Shown piece after piece: positions 10,031 to 23,000 of a stretch of DNA of 52,639 nucleotides. The number at the start of each line of letters is the position of its first letter. Within the stretch, counting starts at the first letter, position 1. Under the pieces are notes generated by a model that made no database searches, was not told the origin of the DNA, and worked only from the letters and a program-made list of their open reading frames with translations. The DNA is taken from positions 1 to 52,639 of the forward strand of contig JAAAIG010000124.1 in assembly GCA_015852425.1 (NCBI GenBank), written 5' to 3'. A program made the translations under genes and the position numbers. This DNA comes from Gryganskiella cystojenkinii (Eukaryota; Mortierellomycota; Mortierellomycetes; Mortierellales; Mortierellaceae).

Positions 10031-13000
10031 TTATTCGTTCTCGTTGAGACTCAAGCCTTCAAAGATCTTGGTTGCATGCGTCTCGTCCTTGAACTGGAGC
10101 ATATAAATAATCGACATCTTTTCCTGGGCGTTATTCAACGTGATTGCCAACTTCTTTGGTCCCACCAACTCTAGACAGTCGCATTGAACAATCACACTGT
10201 CCAGGATCCGCTTGTGGTTTGAGGTCAACCCGACAGAGAGACGAACATGTCCCGAGGGCTTCTCCATCCGGATCTCAGCCTTGGCGTTACCCAAAGACAT
10301 CCACTGACCATGATCCCCCGCCTGCAGGAGCAATTTACATTCCACGGCCGGATACATCACTGTCAACGTCTGCTTGACCTCCTTTTCCCGATTCACCGAT
10401 TTTTGAGTCATAGTCGAAGCCAAGGACTGCCCCCGGGAAAGGATGGGCGATGCGGATTTTTGTAAACTTGGATCGTACATGGCTCGGTCCTTGGTTCGTT
10501 GGAACGCCATACAGAAATCATCCGCTTCTCGGCCAGAATTCAACGCGACCAAGAACCATTGGACACTGGCACCCATGTCCATCGAGACCGAGACATCCGT
10601 TTCTGAAGCACGGCGGAACGTGGTTGACTCGACAATCCAAGCATTCAGAATCAGCTGACCAGATTCCATCGTTGTCACTGCCATCGCGAGGCGGTTCGCA
10701 GTGGTTAGACGAAGTTCCACAAGACAATCGTCTTCTTCCACTAAGGGATCCCAAATGTCGTCACGCCACTGGAAAACATCACAGGGTTTGGTCTTGAACA
10801 TAACTTCCTTTGCGGAGGCGACATCGCCTTGTCCGAGAACGCGTCCTCTCGGCGGACCTGGTCTTGCCATCATCGTGTTCGATCTATTCACAATTCGCAT
10901 ACTCTGAAAGATTGCGTAGAAAGGAAGAAAAAACCAGCATGTTAGTTCTTCAACTCTATGATCGACATTGCTTCACATTCCACGTAGTAGAACGCGTTCC
11001 CTTACCATGCGCTGGTTGGGATGTCGTGGTGGACGACCACCTTGTTGTTGCATAGCTGAGCCAGGGTGGAGCATGGGCCTGCCCATACCTCCTCCATGCA
11101 TCATCTGTTGCCCACCACCCATGGCCAGCATAGGAGGACGAGGGCGAGGATTCATTGGACCACCACCAGGGTGTTGTTGTCCTTGAAAGGGTGGTCTCTG
11201 GTTGGGATCACCTCCATGGAAAGTAGGTGAGAGAGGTGATCCTGGTCCCATGGGTCGCATGGGCCGAGACTGAGTATGGTTTCGATTCAGACCTTGTATG
11301 GTTGGAGATTGAGGATGTTGCATTTGTTGTTGCTGTTGCTGTTGCTGCTGTTGCTGCTGAGCCTTATTCAAGTCTCTGGCCTGAGCGCCATTCACTTCAT
11401 CCATCCAGATGAACTTCAGATCCACGTCTGGCATCCATATCCGCGCCTTGACTCGCTTCACGATCGTCAGCTCCAATGTTTGTTCTATAAAGACAATTGG
11501 CGAATGATCATTAGTATCATTTCAAAAGGAGAGCAACTGAAAACCAAAAAAAAAGGTCCTTGACCTCGTCAAAACTCACCATCATCATGAATGGTGCCAT
11601 CCTCGGCAACGACATGACGAATCGCCAATGGTGGAAAGAGCAACCAAAGAAAAGATTCATTCCCATCTGGATTCTGATCAATCTCTTCCTCAGTCTTGAG
11701 TCGACAGATCAAGAGCAAATCCGAAAGGAGAATCACATGTCCATCCTCGAATCGTTCCTCGATTCCATCGTCTGTGGAGATGTTGTATCCGAAATCCCCT
11801 CTGATAAGAATCTCACGTTCGATCAAGGCCAACGACAACGAACATGCCTAACGTAAAGCAGAAAAAGTAAAAAAAAACCCAGAGATAGCAAAAAAGAAAA
11901 GGGGGTGATGATGTTGAGGATTAGATTAAACGAGATAGCGGACTTGTCCTCAAAATCGATTTGATTATGCACGACCCAATTTTTGTGTATGCGTAAGGTG
12001 ACACAAAATGTCAAAGAGATATCATATCTGTGGGATGGGTCGATGGCGTCAGTTTTTTTTTTACCTTTGGTTGCATAGTGAAGAGATCAAGCGTGCGGGA
12101 GGTATCTAGATTCTTTTCGAGGTTCAGCATGACCTCTGTCGAGCGAGCACTCGGTTGGTTAGGTTGAGGGGGTCGTTGCTGACTAGGACCGTGATTCGGT
12201 GAAAGAGGAGAAGGTGGGAGCGCAGGGGAGAGATTGTTGTGTGTAGGTCTGTGCTGGTGGGGTGGGAAGTTGGGTGAGGTCTGATTGGGATCCGTAATTG
12301 GGGGTGAAGGCAAAGCATTACGGAGGGCTGACATGCTCGAGATTGCTGACAAAGCGGGTGAGGCTGGATGACGAGAGGTCCCAGGAACGTCTACGGTGAC
12401 AAAGCGTAAGATGGTGTCGATCCTCATGAACGCCGATTCCAGCGCCTCATAATCCGGTTTACCTCGCTCAGAGGAATCCAAAAGACGCTGATGAAAGAAG
12501 AGAGGCAGGGAGAAAAAAGAAATATCAGTCAAAATGAACTTGAAATTGATCCTCATCACCATTCGTAAACAAGTGCCTTTCAGTGTTTACCATGTAAAGT
12601 CTGCGGTAGTACTGAAGACGTTCAATTGGCTTGAGCAAGAACGAGTCCAGAGTAACATGCTGAAACTGTTCAGCGGCAATAGCCTATTTCAGTGATAAAA
12701 TATTTAAAAAAAGAGTCCAAATTAGTCTCCCTTTGCCAATTGTTATTTGTTCCTCCTTTGCAGAACTCGTGGGCACTCGCGTTCATTATTTTTTTTTACC
12801 GCCAAAATATCCTGCAGTCTCGTGTTGTTGATAATCTCTGGCCAGTTGTCGAGATGAGGGACATGGCTCCGACAAAAGTTGGAATAAGGAACTTCCATCG
12901 AGTCCACGAACCACATCAAGACCACGCCAAGCTCCTTCATCACGTCAGCACTCGCTAGGACCTCGACCAATTTTTTCGAAAATTTACGATTGACTGCATA

Positions 13001-14045
13001 AATATCCTCGACGTTCCTGAGCAAGTCGTCGACTTCCTTTGGAGGGAAATCATCCTGAGTCCATCCTGCGGAAACGCGCTGTTCGGTGTAGAAAGAGAGA
13101 AAAAAAATCAAAGGAGATAGAAAGAAAATTGAGTAAGATTGAACGAAGGAGAGACAGGCCGGGGTCGATGAAAAGTGCAAAGAGAAAAAGAGCTCAGCTA
13201 CAAGGAATTGCATGGCAAAAAGAAATACGCGTTCTGTGCGCGCTTGATCATTGGTGGTTTTGTGTTTGATGATGGTCCAATTAGGATTGGCTCAGCAAAA
13301 GAAAGCCGGAAAAAGCCTGTACCTGTAAGAGAACTTTCAGGTCCGTCACATATTCCTTCTCGGTGTCGACAAGGTCATCGAGCGGGTTGGGCGATTTTGG
13401 ATGGGTTGGCATGGGCTGTTCAAACGGCGGACGTTGGAGCTAAAAGGGTTACGATTTAATAAACCGGGATCCAAAATAGACGAGATGGAGACAAAATAGA
13501 GCGGAAACCAAAAAGATAGACCAGGGACCAAGCATTTGCCGAGCGTTTGATGCATAAAAAGAGCGGGCGGCAGTCAGGTGTTGAGCATAAACATAAAAAT
13601 AAGTGAGAAAGAGAGAGAGACAGAGAGATAGAAAGATAGAGAGAAGACAAAGGTAAAAGTCAGTCAAAGGTCATGGTTTTAGAAAAGAATGAAGTGTACA
13701 TCGGAGGAAAACCGTTTCCGAACTGCGGTGGTGTAACAATGAGATGATGTGGAGAGAGAACATAAAGAGGTCAACTGGACACACAGGGACAGAAGGAAAA
13801 TTGTACATCCGCAAACTTACATGAGATGGGATGGGTCTCATGGGGTGCTGGTTAGCATAACCAGCCCCAGGTTGACGAGGACCAGGTCCATCGTTGTAGA
13901 AGGGTTGCTAAGGAAAAAGGAAAGGAATGAAAGAACAGGATGAGAAGCTGAGGGTCATAGAAGCAAATTGCTTGTCTTGACGCTATGTTGTGCTGTTTAC
14001 CCGTGGAGGCATGGGCATCTGCATAGGACGCTGATCTCTTTGCAT
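10031..14045 (-). CDS. Rho guanine nucleotide exchange factor (DH-PH) with a conserved-looking C-terminal region
   Basis: Likely activator of Rho/Cdc42-type GTPases at the cell cortex. Nine exons: 14045-14001, 13907-13821, 13439-13323, 13078-12800, 12683-12591, 12487-12065, 11847-11580, 11484-11006 and 10903-10031. GT-AG borders and phases agree, giving 887 aa. The N-terminus is Met/Pro/Gln-rich. The DH domain spans about 60-235 (TEKEYVTDLKVLL, then LDSFLLKPIERLQYYRRLY, the conserved DH core helix). A Pro/Ser/Asn linker follows. A PH-like domain starts at about 349 (EDGHVILLSDLLLICRL). Then come a poly-Gln and Pro/Gly-rich stretch and a 290-aa unrecognised C-terminal region of beta-rich character. 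No acceptor lies between an upstream in-frame stop and the chosen ATG. Confidence 0.85.
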
Positions 14046-15303
14046 TGTTGGAGTTGAATAGGCGGGTTGTTGAAATGAAAGAGATGTTTAAAAGGATGTG
14101 AAAGGCAGTGTTTTGGTCATGAATGAGATGAGGTCGTTAGAAAAAAGGAGACAGAGAAAGTGCGTCTCAGGGTTCGTTAAAAAGTGTTTCGGTTTGTGTT
14201 TTGGTGTGGTTGAAATGAAATATCCAGGAAATCATAAAAATGGATGACAGGGCAAGTCGATCTCGAAGCTGGGGGCCAAAAAAAAGCAGCGCAATAGTGC
14301 ACCAGCAAAGAGATCAGACAGGGGTAGGTGGGAGAAGAGGGAGTGAAGGTGAAGGGAAGGAAAAGGATGAAGTAGGGGGAAATGGTCGGTGTAAGAAGAA
14401 AAAGGAAGACCCAGAAAAATGTTTTTCAAATGTGTGAGCACAAAGACAAAGGACGGTCGTGGTTGTGATGGTTGGTCCGTTGGAAAGATTCCTCGCGCGC
14501 GTTTCAAGCATAAAAATAAATTTCTCAATTTCGTTGTTTGATTGCCATCCATATGCCATTGCAAAATGTTGATAGCTGTGCTAGTTTCTTGCTCCATCGG
14601 TGATCAAGGACAAAAAATGCTTTGAGAAAAGACCAAACAAAGCCGCCCGTCTCTCCTTTAACTAACAACGACACCAATCGTCACAATGCACAACGGAATC
14701 GTTTGGACCTAGTTCTCAACAAAACAAAAACACATCTCCATTGAGCAGGGGGGCAACTGAGGGAGATAAAATGAGCGAAAGAGGGGACCATGAGCCAGAT
14801 TAAAAAAATCGATCCCCGAGTTAAAAGGGCTCACTCACTCAAGTATCATACAGCAGGGGGTCTTTGCAACATCCGAATCCAAACAAAGATCCGATCCCCA
14901 AAATGCTAGCTCATCGTCCAGTTCTTATATGCTATTTTTTTCTGTTTCTCGTCGATAATCACTGACAACCTCGCTCTTAGGAAGTCTGCAGATCGGAAGC
15001 TGCTAGGTCATCAAGAGCTCGTCCCTCCTCCTTTGTAATCAATTGCTTGCAAGTTAACTCCATACTCTCGAGTTTTTTTTTACTGTCTCCTGAGATCCGG
15101 TCTTAGACGCACTCCCTTACTTTATCCAGGACCGATCTTCTTCCTGAAGTGTATTCTTTGATCTGGATATTTTGATTTTTTAATGCCTCCGGTAGTTGTT
15201 GATGTCTATGAATAATTGTAATCGCCTTTCCTCATTATCCTCGGCCCTGAATGTTCAATTTTTTGAATATGGAATAAGTAATCTGTCTCTGGGATTCCAC
15301 TGC
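14046..15303. other. Intergenic region, 1.26 kb
   Basis: This lies between the Rho GEF start and the MRPL47 stop, both minus. It contains purine-rich stretches (CT-rich on the gene strand), for example about 14320-14420, which may be Rho GEF promoter or 5' UTR. No convincing ORF, tRNA or repeat is seen. Confidence 0.5.
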
Positions 15304-16084
15304 TTAAGCAGAGAGAGTCTCCTGAGTCGCCGTTGATGATCCTGATGTTGACTTTGTTGAAGGAGTGGACGAGATCTTGGTATTGACTGCTGACTCCTCA
15401 ACAGCGGCGACTCTCTGCAACTTGACAGCCTCGACCCAAGCGAGACGACGCTCGTTCAAAACAAACTTGATCCTTGCCATGGATTTTTGGCACTATTGTT
15501 ATTGAAGAGAAGGTCATTGTTTCGTTAATATAAAAGTATAGCGATGACTGAATGGCCGCGGATCGAAAACGCCCCCAAAGTGTCTCCTATGCGGATGCCA
15601 GTTCGTTCTTCTCTCTTTACCTTGACCTGACGACCCTTGTTGGAAAAGTACTGCTTTGAGATATGGAAACGGCGAGCCTCCTCCTTTTGGGAAGCGAGCA
15701 TGTTGCGCTCCTTCAAGAGCACATACCAGAGCTTGTGGAGGTCATCGAAGGACTTGACTCGGAGTTCACTTGCTCTCCATGCGCGGCCTATTTCATTCAG
15801 TTCAACAAAGATTCGCCATTAGGATCGCTGACAAGACACTGTTTCCTGATTATCACTAGACCGAGGTCTCGAGAAACTGAAATGACGCAACGACATCTAA
15901 TTCTCGTTTCGTGCTCAGTTGTTGCATTGTTGCGCTCCGTTGCTTGCAGTCGATCCTTACCAGTCCAGGACTTTTCTGTTGGGATAGATTTGCCGTTCTC
16001 AAAGAATTCCTCGACACCTCTGGGTCTGAAGGCGAGCTGCTTAAGACGGTTTAAGGAAGGGAAAGAGCGGGTGAAGAAGTTCAT
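15304..16084 (-). CDS. MRPL47: Mitochondrial large-subunit ribosomal protein uL29m (MRPL47 / yeast Mrpl4)
   Basis: Component of the 54S mitoribosomal subunit near the exit tunnel. Three exons: 16084-15961, 15787-15621 and 15492-15304, with phases agreeing and 159 aa encoded. The N-terminus ([14 protein letters not shown]) is a typical basic/hydroxylated mitochondrial presequence. The diagnostic core is [20 protein letters not shown] (about 43-62), then [17 protein letters not shown] and the last-exon segment [17 protein letters not shown]. The C-terminal tail is Ser/Thr-rich. The gene is divergent from the LRR gene, with 415 bp between start codons. Confidence 0.93.
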
Positions 16085-16499
16085 GGTGATGTGGAGAGGG
16101 TGGTGGTGTACAAAGAGGAGAGTTGAATGAACCTGAACAACGAAAACATGCAAACCCTCACCCAGGGGTCGGGGACTGAGGTCTGTCCTCTTCGAATTCG
16201 TGGCTTGGGACTTCTCTGTAACGAAAAGCAAAGGTAAAAATTCACAGTCACACACGCCGGAAACGTAAACATGCGTGTAGTCCGTTCAATTTATTTTTCT
16301 TTTTCTTTTTTTTTCTCTCTCTTCAAGGACTCACGCTTCTTCAACTCCAGCAACTACTTTCTGCTTTCATTGACCATTCTGTATCAACATAACACACTCC
16401 CTCCTCTCTGTAAGGTCTTACCAAAACGTTCAACAACCAACAAACCGTCAACCCTACACCATATAAACAAAAACTAAACCACAGAACGACTTGCCCAGG
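16085..16499. promoter_or_regulatory. Bidirectional promoter between MRPL47 and the LRR gene
   Basis: 415 bp between divergent ATGs. The right half is strongly CT-rich on the + strand (about 16290-16420), as is common upstream of fungal start codons. No TATA box or known motif is evident. Confidence 0.5.
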
Positions 16500-18579
16500 A
16501 TGAAGTTGACGCCAGCCATCATCGCGTCTCAAGCCGCCAACGTTGATATCCAACAACTCAAGGAACTCAACATGTCCAAGAAGGAGATCAACCATATCGA
16601 GGATATCTCCATCTGTATCAACCTCCACAAGTTGATTCTCTCCCACAACAGCCTGGCCTCGACAGACTCGGTCGCCGGTCTTCAGCACTTGCAATCTCTC
16701 ACCCTTCTTAACCTCAGTGGAAACCAGTTGGATTCCTTTGAGGGTATTCAACGCCTCAAGACCTTGTTCGGTATGTCGTTAGAGATATAAAACCAATCCT
16801 TGCAATGCTCATTGGACGATTACAGGCTATTTACTAACCCTCGCCTTGTGTTTGTACTGTTTAGTCTTAAACATGTCCCACAACGAACTGAACCGTATCT
16901 CGATGCACATTGAGAAACTCGTAAACTTGAAGGCTTTGGTTCTCAATAACAACAAGATCAAGGTCGTCGATCATATCGGTGGTCTCTTGGAACTCAACAC
17001 CATCGTCCTCTCCCATAACCGTATCCAGGAACTCCCCTCTTTCCCTCGCCTTACTAAACTGACCAAGGTCTCTGCGGCTCATAACGAATTACGTCAGATC
17101 CCCGATTTCTCCGAGAACGGCATGTTGAAGGAACTGCGATTGAACCACAACAAGCTATTGACGATCCCGGATTCACTTCGTCGGTGTACCGCATTGGATA
17201 TCCTGGATCTTGGTGGCAACATGCTGAGAGAATGGTCCGATGTTGCACCGTTGGGATCGTTGATGCACCTGATCAACTTAAACCTCCAAGGAAATCCTAT
17301 CTGCGACAAGCCTGATTACAAGGAGAAGGTAAACAGTCGACCGAATAAAAGGGCATGGAATGATGGAGAAGCATTATATTCCAACGATTAGAATCGATTT
17401 CTAACAACCTTTTCTTTATGAATATCGTTTTGTTGCGCCCAATAGATTCTCGCATTGGTCCCCTCGTTGCGTGTTCTGGACGGCGAACGTTTTGACAAGA
17501 AATTCTTGGAAATCAAGGCCAAACGTGCGGAGCACAAGGAATTTGTTCAATCCATGCAAAAGAAGCGCGAGGATCTCGAAAAGAAAAAGACGCTCAAGAA
17601 GATCAAGCGCGGTGAGCTCAATTCCGAGGATGTCGATGAAGAGGTTCTGGCCGACGCGGATCAATTCGAGCGGAAAAAGAAAAAATCCAAGGACGAGAAG
17701 AAAGAAAAGAAGGACAAGAAAGCTCGTAAGGAGGAGAAGAAGGCCAAGAAGGGTAGCAAGAAAGAAGGCGAGAGCGAGGATGAAGTCATGGAATCCGCTG
17801 ATGAGGAGGAGGGATCAGGAAAGAAGTTGAGCAAGAAGGACAAGAAGACGAAATCAGAAAAGTCGAGCAAGAAAAGGTCAAGAGATCAGGGCGACGATGA
17901 GGAGAAGGAGGATGTCGCTGAGGAGGAAGAGTCGCCCAAGAAGAAGAAATCAACATTATCCGCAGTCTTCAAGGGCAACGGACCTCGACCCCTGGCTGCT
18001 CTTGCGCCTTCTGCTGGTAGCGACGCCGAGGAGGAGGCTGTCGAGATGACTGAGGAAGCGAAGGCTGCCAAGGCAGAACTGAACCGCATCCGCAAGGAAC
18101 GACGTGCTGCCTCCAAGAAGGAGGCCAAGAAGGAAAGGATTGCTGCGGTGCTGCAGAAGAAGAAGGCTGCTCGTAAGGAACTCAAGGAGCCCACAAATCT
18201 CGAGGAGGATCCTCTCCTAGCCAAACCCTCTGACGCCGAGGTGAAATCGAAGAAGGTCAAGATCGAAAAGTTCGTTGCTGCGAAGGAGAAGGAAACCGCC
18301 AAGGAGGTCGTGCCTAGGGGACCGGTTCTCAAGTCTGCGTCGGCGGCGGATGTCATGGGTATGAGCTTGAGCGATACACCCTCCAAGAATACAGCTGCGC
18401 CTGTTGCACGCGCGGTTGTCAACCCCGAAGAGCAGGCCAAGGCTCGTTCCGGTGTCGTTGGTGTGGTCGACAAGTCAGCTCAGTTGGCCAAGAAGAAAAA
18501 GATCCCCAAGTTTGATATCTCAGCCCTGGAGGAGACCACAGATGCCTTTGGGGGCAGTCAGGTCTCTGGATGGGATTAA
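16500..18579 (+). CDS. Nuclear-type leucine-rich-repeat protein with long Lys/Glu-rich tail
   Basis: Three exons: 16500-16770, 16865-17328 and 17446-18579, with matching phases and 622 aa encoded. Residues about 15-245 are SDS22/U2A'-like leucine-rich repeats (LHKLILSHNSL, LKALVLNNNKI, LNTIVLSHNRI, LKELRLNHNKL, LDILDLGGNML), ending in an LRR cap (LNLQGNPICDKPDYKE...VPSLRVLDGE). The remaining 370 residues are Lys/Glu/Asp/Ser-rich with many KKxK clusters, which look like nuclear or nucleolar localisation signals. There is no signal peptide or TM segment. Its molecular role is unknown; LRR proteins of this layout are often scaffolds in nuclear complexes. The ATG is the first in frame, after a long CT-rich leader. 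Confidence 0.85.
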
Positions 18580-18810
18580 ACTGTTTTGCCTTTCCTTCTC
18601 AAATCTGTTCATACCAAAATTTATTTTTACCCTTTTTCTTTTCAATACCAACAACACCCCAATTCTCGCATCGCATTTCAATCCACGTCAGTTCCGTGGC
18701 TCTGATCCCTCACAAATAAACTAAAACCACTTTGCATTTCTTTACACAATTTGTTGACCGGTTACCCCGCACAGTATGCTGTTGAAGCTATCAATAGTGA
18801 GATGATATTT

Positions 18811-19860
18811 TTATTTCACTTTTTCCATCTGCCAAGAGACAATTCCTAGCTGTCCCTCGACTTCATTCCTCTCCGGCACAGTCTCGAGGTAGGGCTCCAA
18901 CTCCCACAGCAGCGTCATGTTTGTCAACTGTTGATCTAACAACGCTGGCAGATCCTCCTCCCCAGAATCCTTCAATTGTTGAATCGTCTCCAGAGCCTCC
19001 AAGATCGATTCTTTCAACTCGATCTCATCCAGGGTCTGACCCAAGACATGATCTAGATATTGAACCAGATCCATTGGTGTTGCTTGTGTTCCTGGGATGA
19101 AATGTCGAATCAGTTCTCGAGCAGGGATATACCCAAGAGTCTTCGTGCCCATGTTGGAGAGATCGGGTTCGGATTCCGGTTCCGAATCAGAAGGGTTCTC
19201 GGCTTTATAGCGTTCCCGACGTTCTTGAGCAATGAGATCGGCTTGTTTGGCGTCCGCTTGGGATTTGAGAATGGATTGGAGGCTGGGGGTGTCGGGTGGC
19301 GAGGCTCGTTGGATGGCCTCGAAGAGCTTGAGGCGTATCGAGGTCATCCGAGAGATGATCTCGTGTACTAAGGATTAAAAAAAAAAAAGAGATTCATAAT
19401 AGTTGTTTAGTTGATGTGGAAGAGTCACAAGCAGAAGGAATAGGACACAAGGCTATTTTTGGTCCTACGTTGATCGACAATGCCCGACAGTTCAGCCACA
19501 GCTCGTATTACGGCTATTCAAGAAGAAAGAAAGAAATAAGATCAGCTCCCTGTCGCGTTTGCATGACGACAATTCTGACCATGCAAATAAAAATAAAAAA
19601 GGAGGCTCCTTACAAGTCCTTGCGCTCTTGAGTGCTGGTGTGCCTTGGTTCACTGCATTCTTCCATTCAGTTGACCTATTGAGAAAAGAAACGAGCAAAA
19701 AACCTTGTCAGCTTCATGGTCGCCATGTCTGAATCGATCCAACGACTAAACAGGTCAAAGTTGTTTACAATTGTCGAAACTCTGAGGTCAAAGCTAATGT
19801 GGAGGCGAGGTAATCTCTGTCCCTGCTTGTCAGCGCCTTTGGCTGTGATGTTGTCTGCAT
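18811..19860 (-). CDS. Unrecognised 251-aa acidic, helical protein
   Basis: Four exons: 19860-19769, 19675-19614, 19513-19469 and 19367-18811. Introns are 93, 100 and 101 nt with GT-AG borders and agreeing phases. The N-terminal 90 residues are strongly helical with heptad-like hydrophobics (IRAVAELSGIVDQLHEII). The middle has an acidic Ser/Glu segment (PSDSEPESEPDLS). The C-terminal half is again helical and Leu/Glu-rich, and ends in VSWQMEKVK. There is no membrane segment or catalytic motif. A coiled-coil complex subunit is the most natural reading, but I cannot name the family. It is convergent with the LRR gene and lies 225 bp downstream of the GATA-factor stop. Confidence 0.7.
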
Positions 19861-20085
19861 TTTAAATTCGATTATTCTTTGGTTCGAGAAGAAAGAAAGA
19901 GAAATGCAAAGTGAATGTGAATGCGACAGAATATGTTTGAAATTGTAATTAATTTAATTTAGATTATTTTACATCGTGGATAGTTTTACAAGCTGGCAGA
20001 AGGCAGAATAGGAAATTGAGAATAATAAAACTAGAAAAATGGAGAAGTCAAAAAGAAAAGGAGGATGGGAGACAAAAAAGAGACC

Positions 20086-23000
20086 CTATGACCGGCGAGG
20101 CAGCGGGTATGACGAATAAGAATGAGCCTGAGGGTACCGAGTCGGCTGAGGCAACGGTGGGGGAGGACCATGGTGCTGTTGCGGTTGTTGTTTCGTATAC
20201 TGGGGTTGACTCTGCGGTGCCATCGAATGCTGCTGCTGTTGCATATGGATCATCTCACGATCGTCGTGTCTGACCTGAGTGCCCGGGTGATTCGGTCCAC
20301 CCGAGGAACCAAGGGCCATCAGACCCGAAAGCGCGGGGATGGCCTTACCCTCAGTAGGTCCTGGTCCACCACTATGAGCAATATGTTGACCTCCATGAGA
20401 ATGCATCGCATAACCGATTCCTCCGACAGGCGAACCACTCTCACGTATCGAATGAGGAACAGGCGGTGATCCCGTCGCGGCCGCGGCATGATGAGGATCC
20501 AGGGCCTGATCCAATCCACTCAAAACAGCTGCAGCGCGTCCCAAAAGCATCGACAAGTGCGTGACCTCTCTCTGAAGATCCTGTCGAGTCTGCTGCAAAA
20601 CTTCGGCACTATTAGTCGTTCCAGGTGCTGGGACACCGGGCGGAGGTGCTCCGATTGCAACACCATTCATGCCCGTAGGTGGTGATGAGGGCTGTCGACG
20701 ATGGTTGTAGGCATGATGGGGAGGCCCCTGTTCTTGTGCGTGCATCAAATCGCCTGGACGAGGCAGACCCTGATGATGACCCTGGTGAGACTGGTGAGGC
20801 AACGATATTGGTGGCAAATGAGCTTGTCCCGATCCGTTCGCTCCTGTGGGCGCACGATCCCGATCGCTGTGGCTCTCCATCGTTGACATTGGGTGATGGT
20901 ACGCTGGGGCATAGCCAGAGGTAGGTGGTGCCCCTGGAGTGGGAGACGTGCCGTTCGAGTAGTGATGACTACTCTGAGGAGGCGTTGGAGGTGGCGCACC
21001 ATGCTGTTGACCTGCCTCCGATGGATGATAATCGTGGACCGGTTGTGAGGGTCCTGAAGCTCGATAAGGCTGATGGTAGGGTGGTTGATGTTGTTGTTGC
21101 TGATGCTGTGGTGTACCGCCCTGTTGTTGATACCGAGGATAGAGAGGTGGCGAGATAGGGGGAACTCCCGACGAGTGCACAATGCCAGTGGACGACAGAC
21201 GAGTGTTGGACGATGACGAATTAACAGTAGCATATCCAGGAAGACGAGTATTCCAACCTGAGGACGACTGAGAAGAAGGATGCATCCCTTCATCCATATC
21301 CCGTGGAGGCATCTGGTGGTGCTGATATTGCTCGTTATGGTGGTGTTGAGGACCATGGTGCGAGTGAGCAGGATAAGGCTGACTATGAGGATGCTGCTGT
21401 TGTTGCTGTGGTTGCTGACCCTGCTGAGAGCCTTGTCGAGGGTGTTGAGGCGGATGATGAACCGCTTGCTGTTGTTGTTGCTCGTGCATAGGGGGTGGCG
21501 GTGGCTGTTGTTGCACTCGAGGCGGTGGTGGTGGATGCATCGGGTACCTCGACATGCTCATAGAGGGTGTCGAGTGGTACTGTCCGTTCCCTGGATGAAC
21601 ATTGACAGCATAGCGTGGTGGCTCTCTGTGCTGTCCGTTGGGTTCCTGTGTTCTGGACTGATGAGGGGGGTAGACTGCTCCCTGGTGATGAGGAGAGTTC
21701 GTATGATGCAACCTCTGGTCCGAGCCGATACTCTCGATGGGAGAGATACTTCTGCGTCGACCCCATTCTGGCTGACCATTGCCGTTGCTGTTACGGTTTG
21801 GCAGGATATAATCATCCGGAGTGGGGACAGCCCTAGACCCATTGGGACCCTGGAGTCGTCGACGTTTCGCTGCAGCGCCATCATCCTGGTCATGGTCGGG
21901 AGCAGGCATCATGGGTGGTGTTCGTGCTCTCTGCAAAGGTTTGGGATACTGCATCCGGACAGGATAATGTGGAGGCAGATGCTGCGGATGATGTTGCTGA
22001 TGACCAAGTTGTTGAGGGTGTCCTTGGTGCTGCATATGCGGTGGGTGTTGAGGACGCTGCTGGGGTTGGAGATGCTGGTGATGCTGGTGATGCTGCTGCT
22101 GTTGAAGTGCTTGTTGAGGCACCAATGGCGGAGAGTTTGCCGATACGTTCACACGCTTCCTTCGCTTGATGACTGCCCTCTTCATCGTGACAGGTCGGTG
22201 GACGTTATGGAGTTTAAAGTAGAGACCACAGGCATTACATATGGTGTTGCCGCTACTATCCCTTCGCCAGAGAGGGGTTGTCGTTGTGCGACAGTTGGCA
22301 CAGACGAGATGTTGTCGGCTCGGCTGTTGCTGTTGGTTGAAGGACGGACATCCTGAGCAAGTGTGAGTACCTCCCTGCCCATTACACTCGCCTTCGCCCG
22401 GACATGTGCCATCACTCACCACCTTCGATTTTTCGTCGGCCGCTGTAGTCGCTGCTGTGGTCGATGTGGTGTTTACGCTCTCGGAGCCGTGCTTTGCGTC
22501 CTGGTCTGGGCCGCCCGCGGACAAAATATGCGAAGACTCAGATGAAGAAGGCGCAATACGAGCGCCTGCCTCGTCTGTCTCATCGGTTTCTCCAGCATCG
22601 TTCTTTTTCAGACCCATGTTTCGTTTGAGCCATGGGGGTCGGGTCAGGTTCCTGGCCTTGTAGTAGAGGCCTGTTGCGTGCGATGAACATAATAGGGTTC
22701 GATCATGAACATCGATCGAGACATGTCCGGACCAATGATGAACGTATCGATGAAGGCGGAAATAAGACGTTCATGCGGGATGGAATGAGCCATAAAATAG
22801 ACAGAGAGAAGGATAGAATAACAAAAGAAGAAAACTGATTAGACAAAAGATTTTATCGGATAATTTGAGTTCAAAGGTGTGTACGACCAACAGGATGACC
22901 TTCACCCTCGCACAATCACAAAAACACTGATCAAGAAGGGGACACAAAAAACACACGGTGAGCGCCTAACCCACAACTCAAACAAAAAAAAACAATAGGA

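Noticed and set aside
17886..18473. 195-codon minus-strand Ser/Ala-rich ORF
   Set aside because: Antisense shadow of the Lys/Glu-rich tail of the LRR protein.
19676..19860. Alternative start of the 251-aa gene using 23-nt and 28-nt introns, with a protein-like upstream frame (SFDLRVSTIVNNFDLFSRW)
   Set aside because: A single 93-nt intron (19768-19676, GTAAAC...AATAG) joins the exon starting at ATG 19860 in perfect phase and needs no tiny introns.
21280..22356. 358-codon + strand Leu/Arg-rich ORF
   Set aside because: Antisense of the Gln/His-rich GATA-factor exon; its composition is the complement of CAG/CAC repeats.
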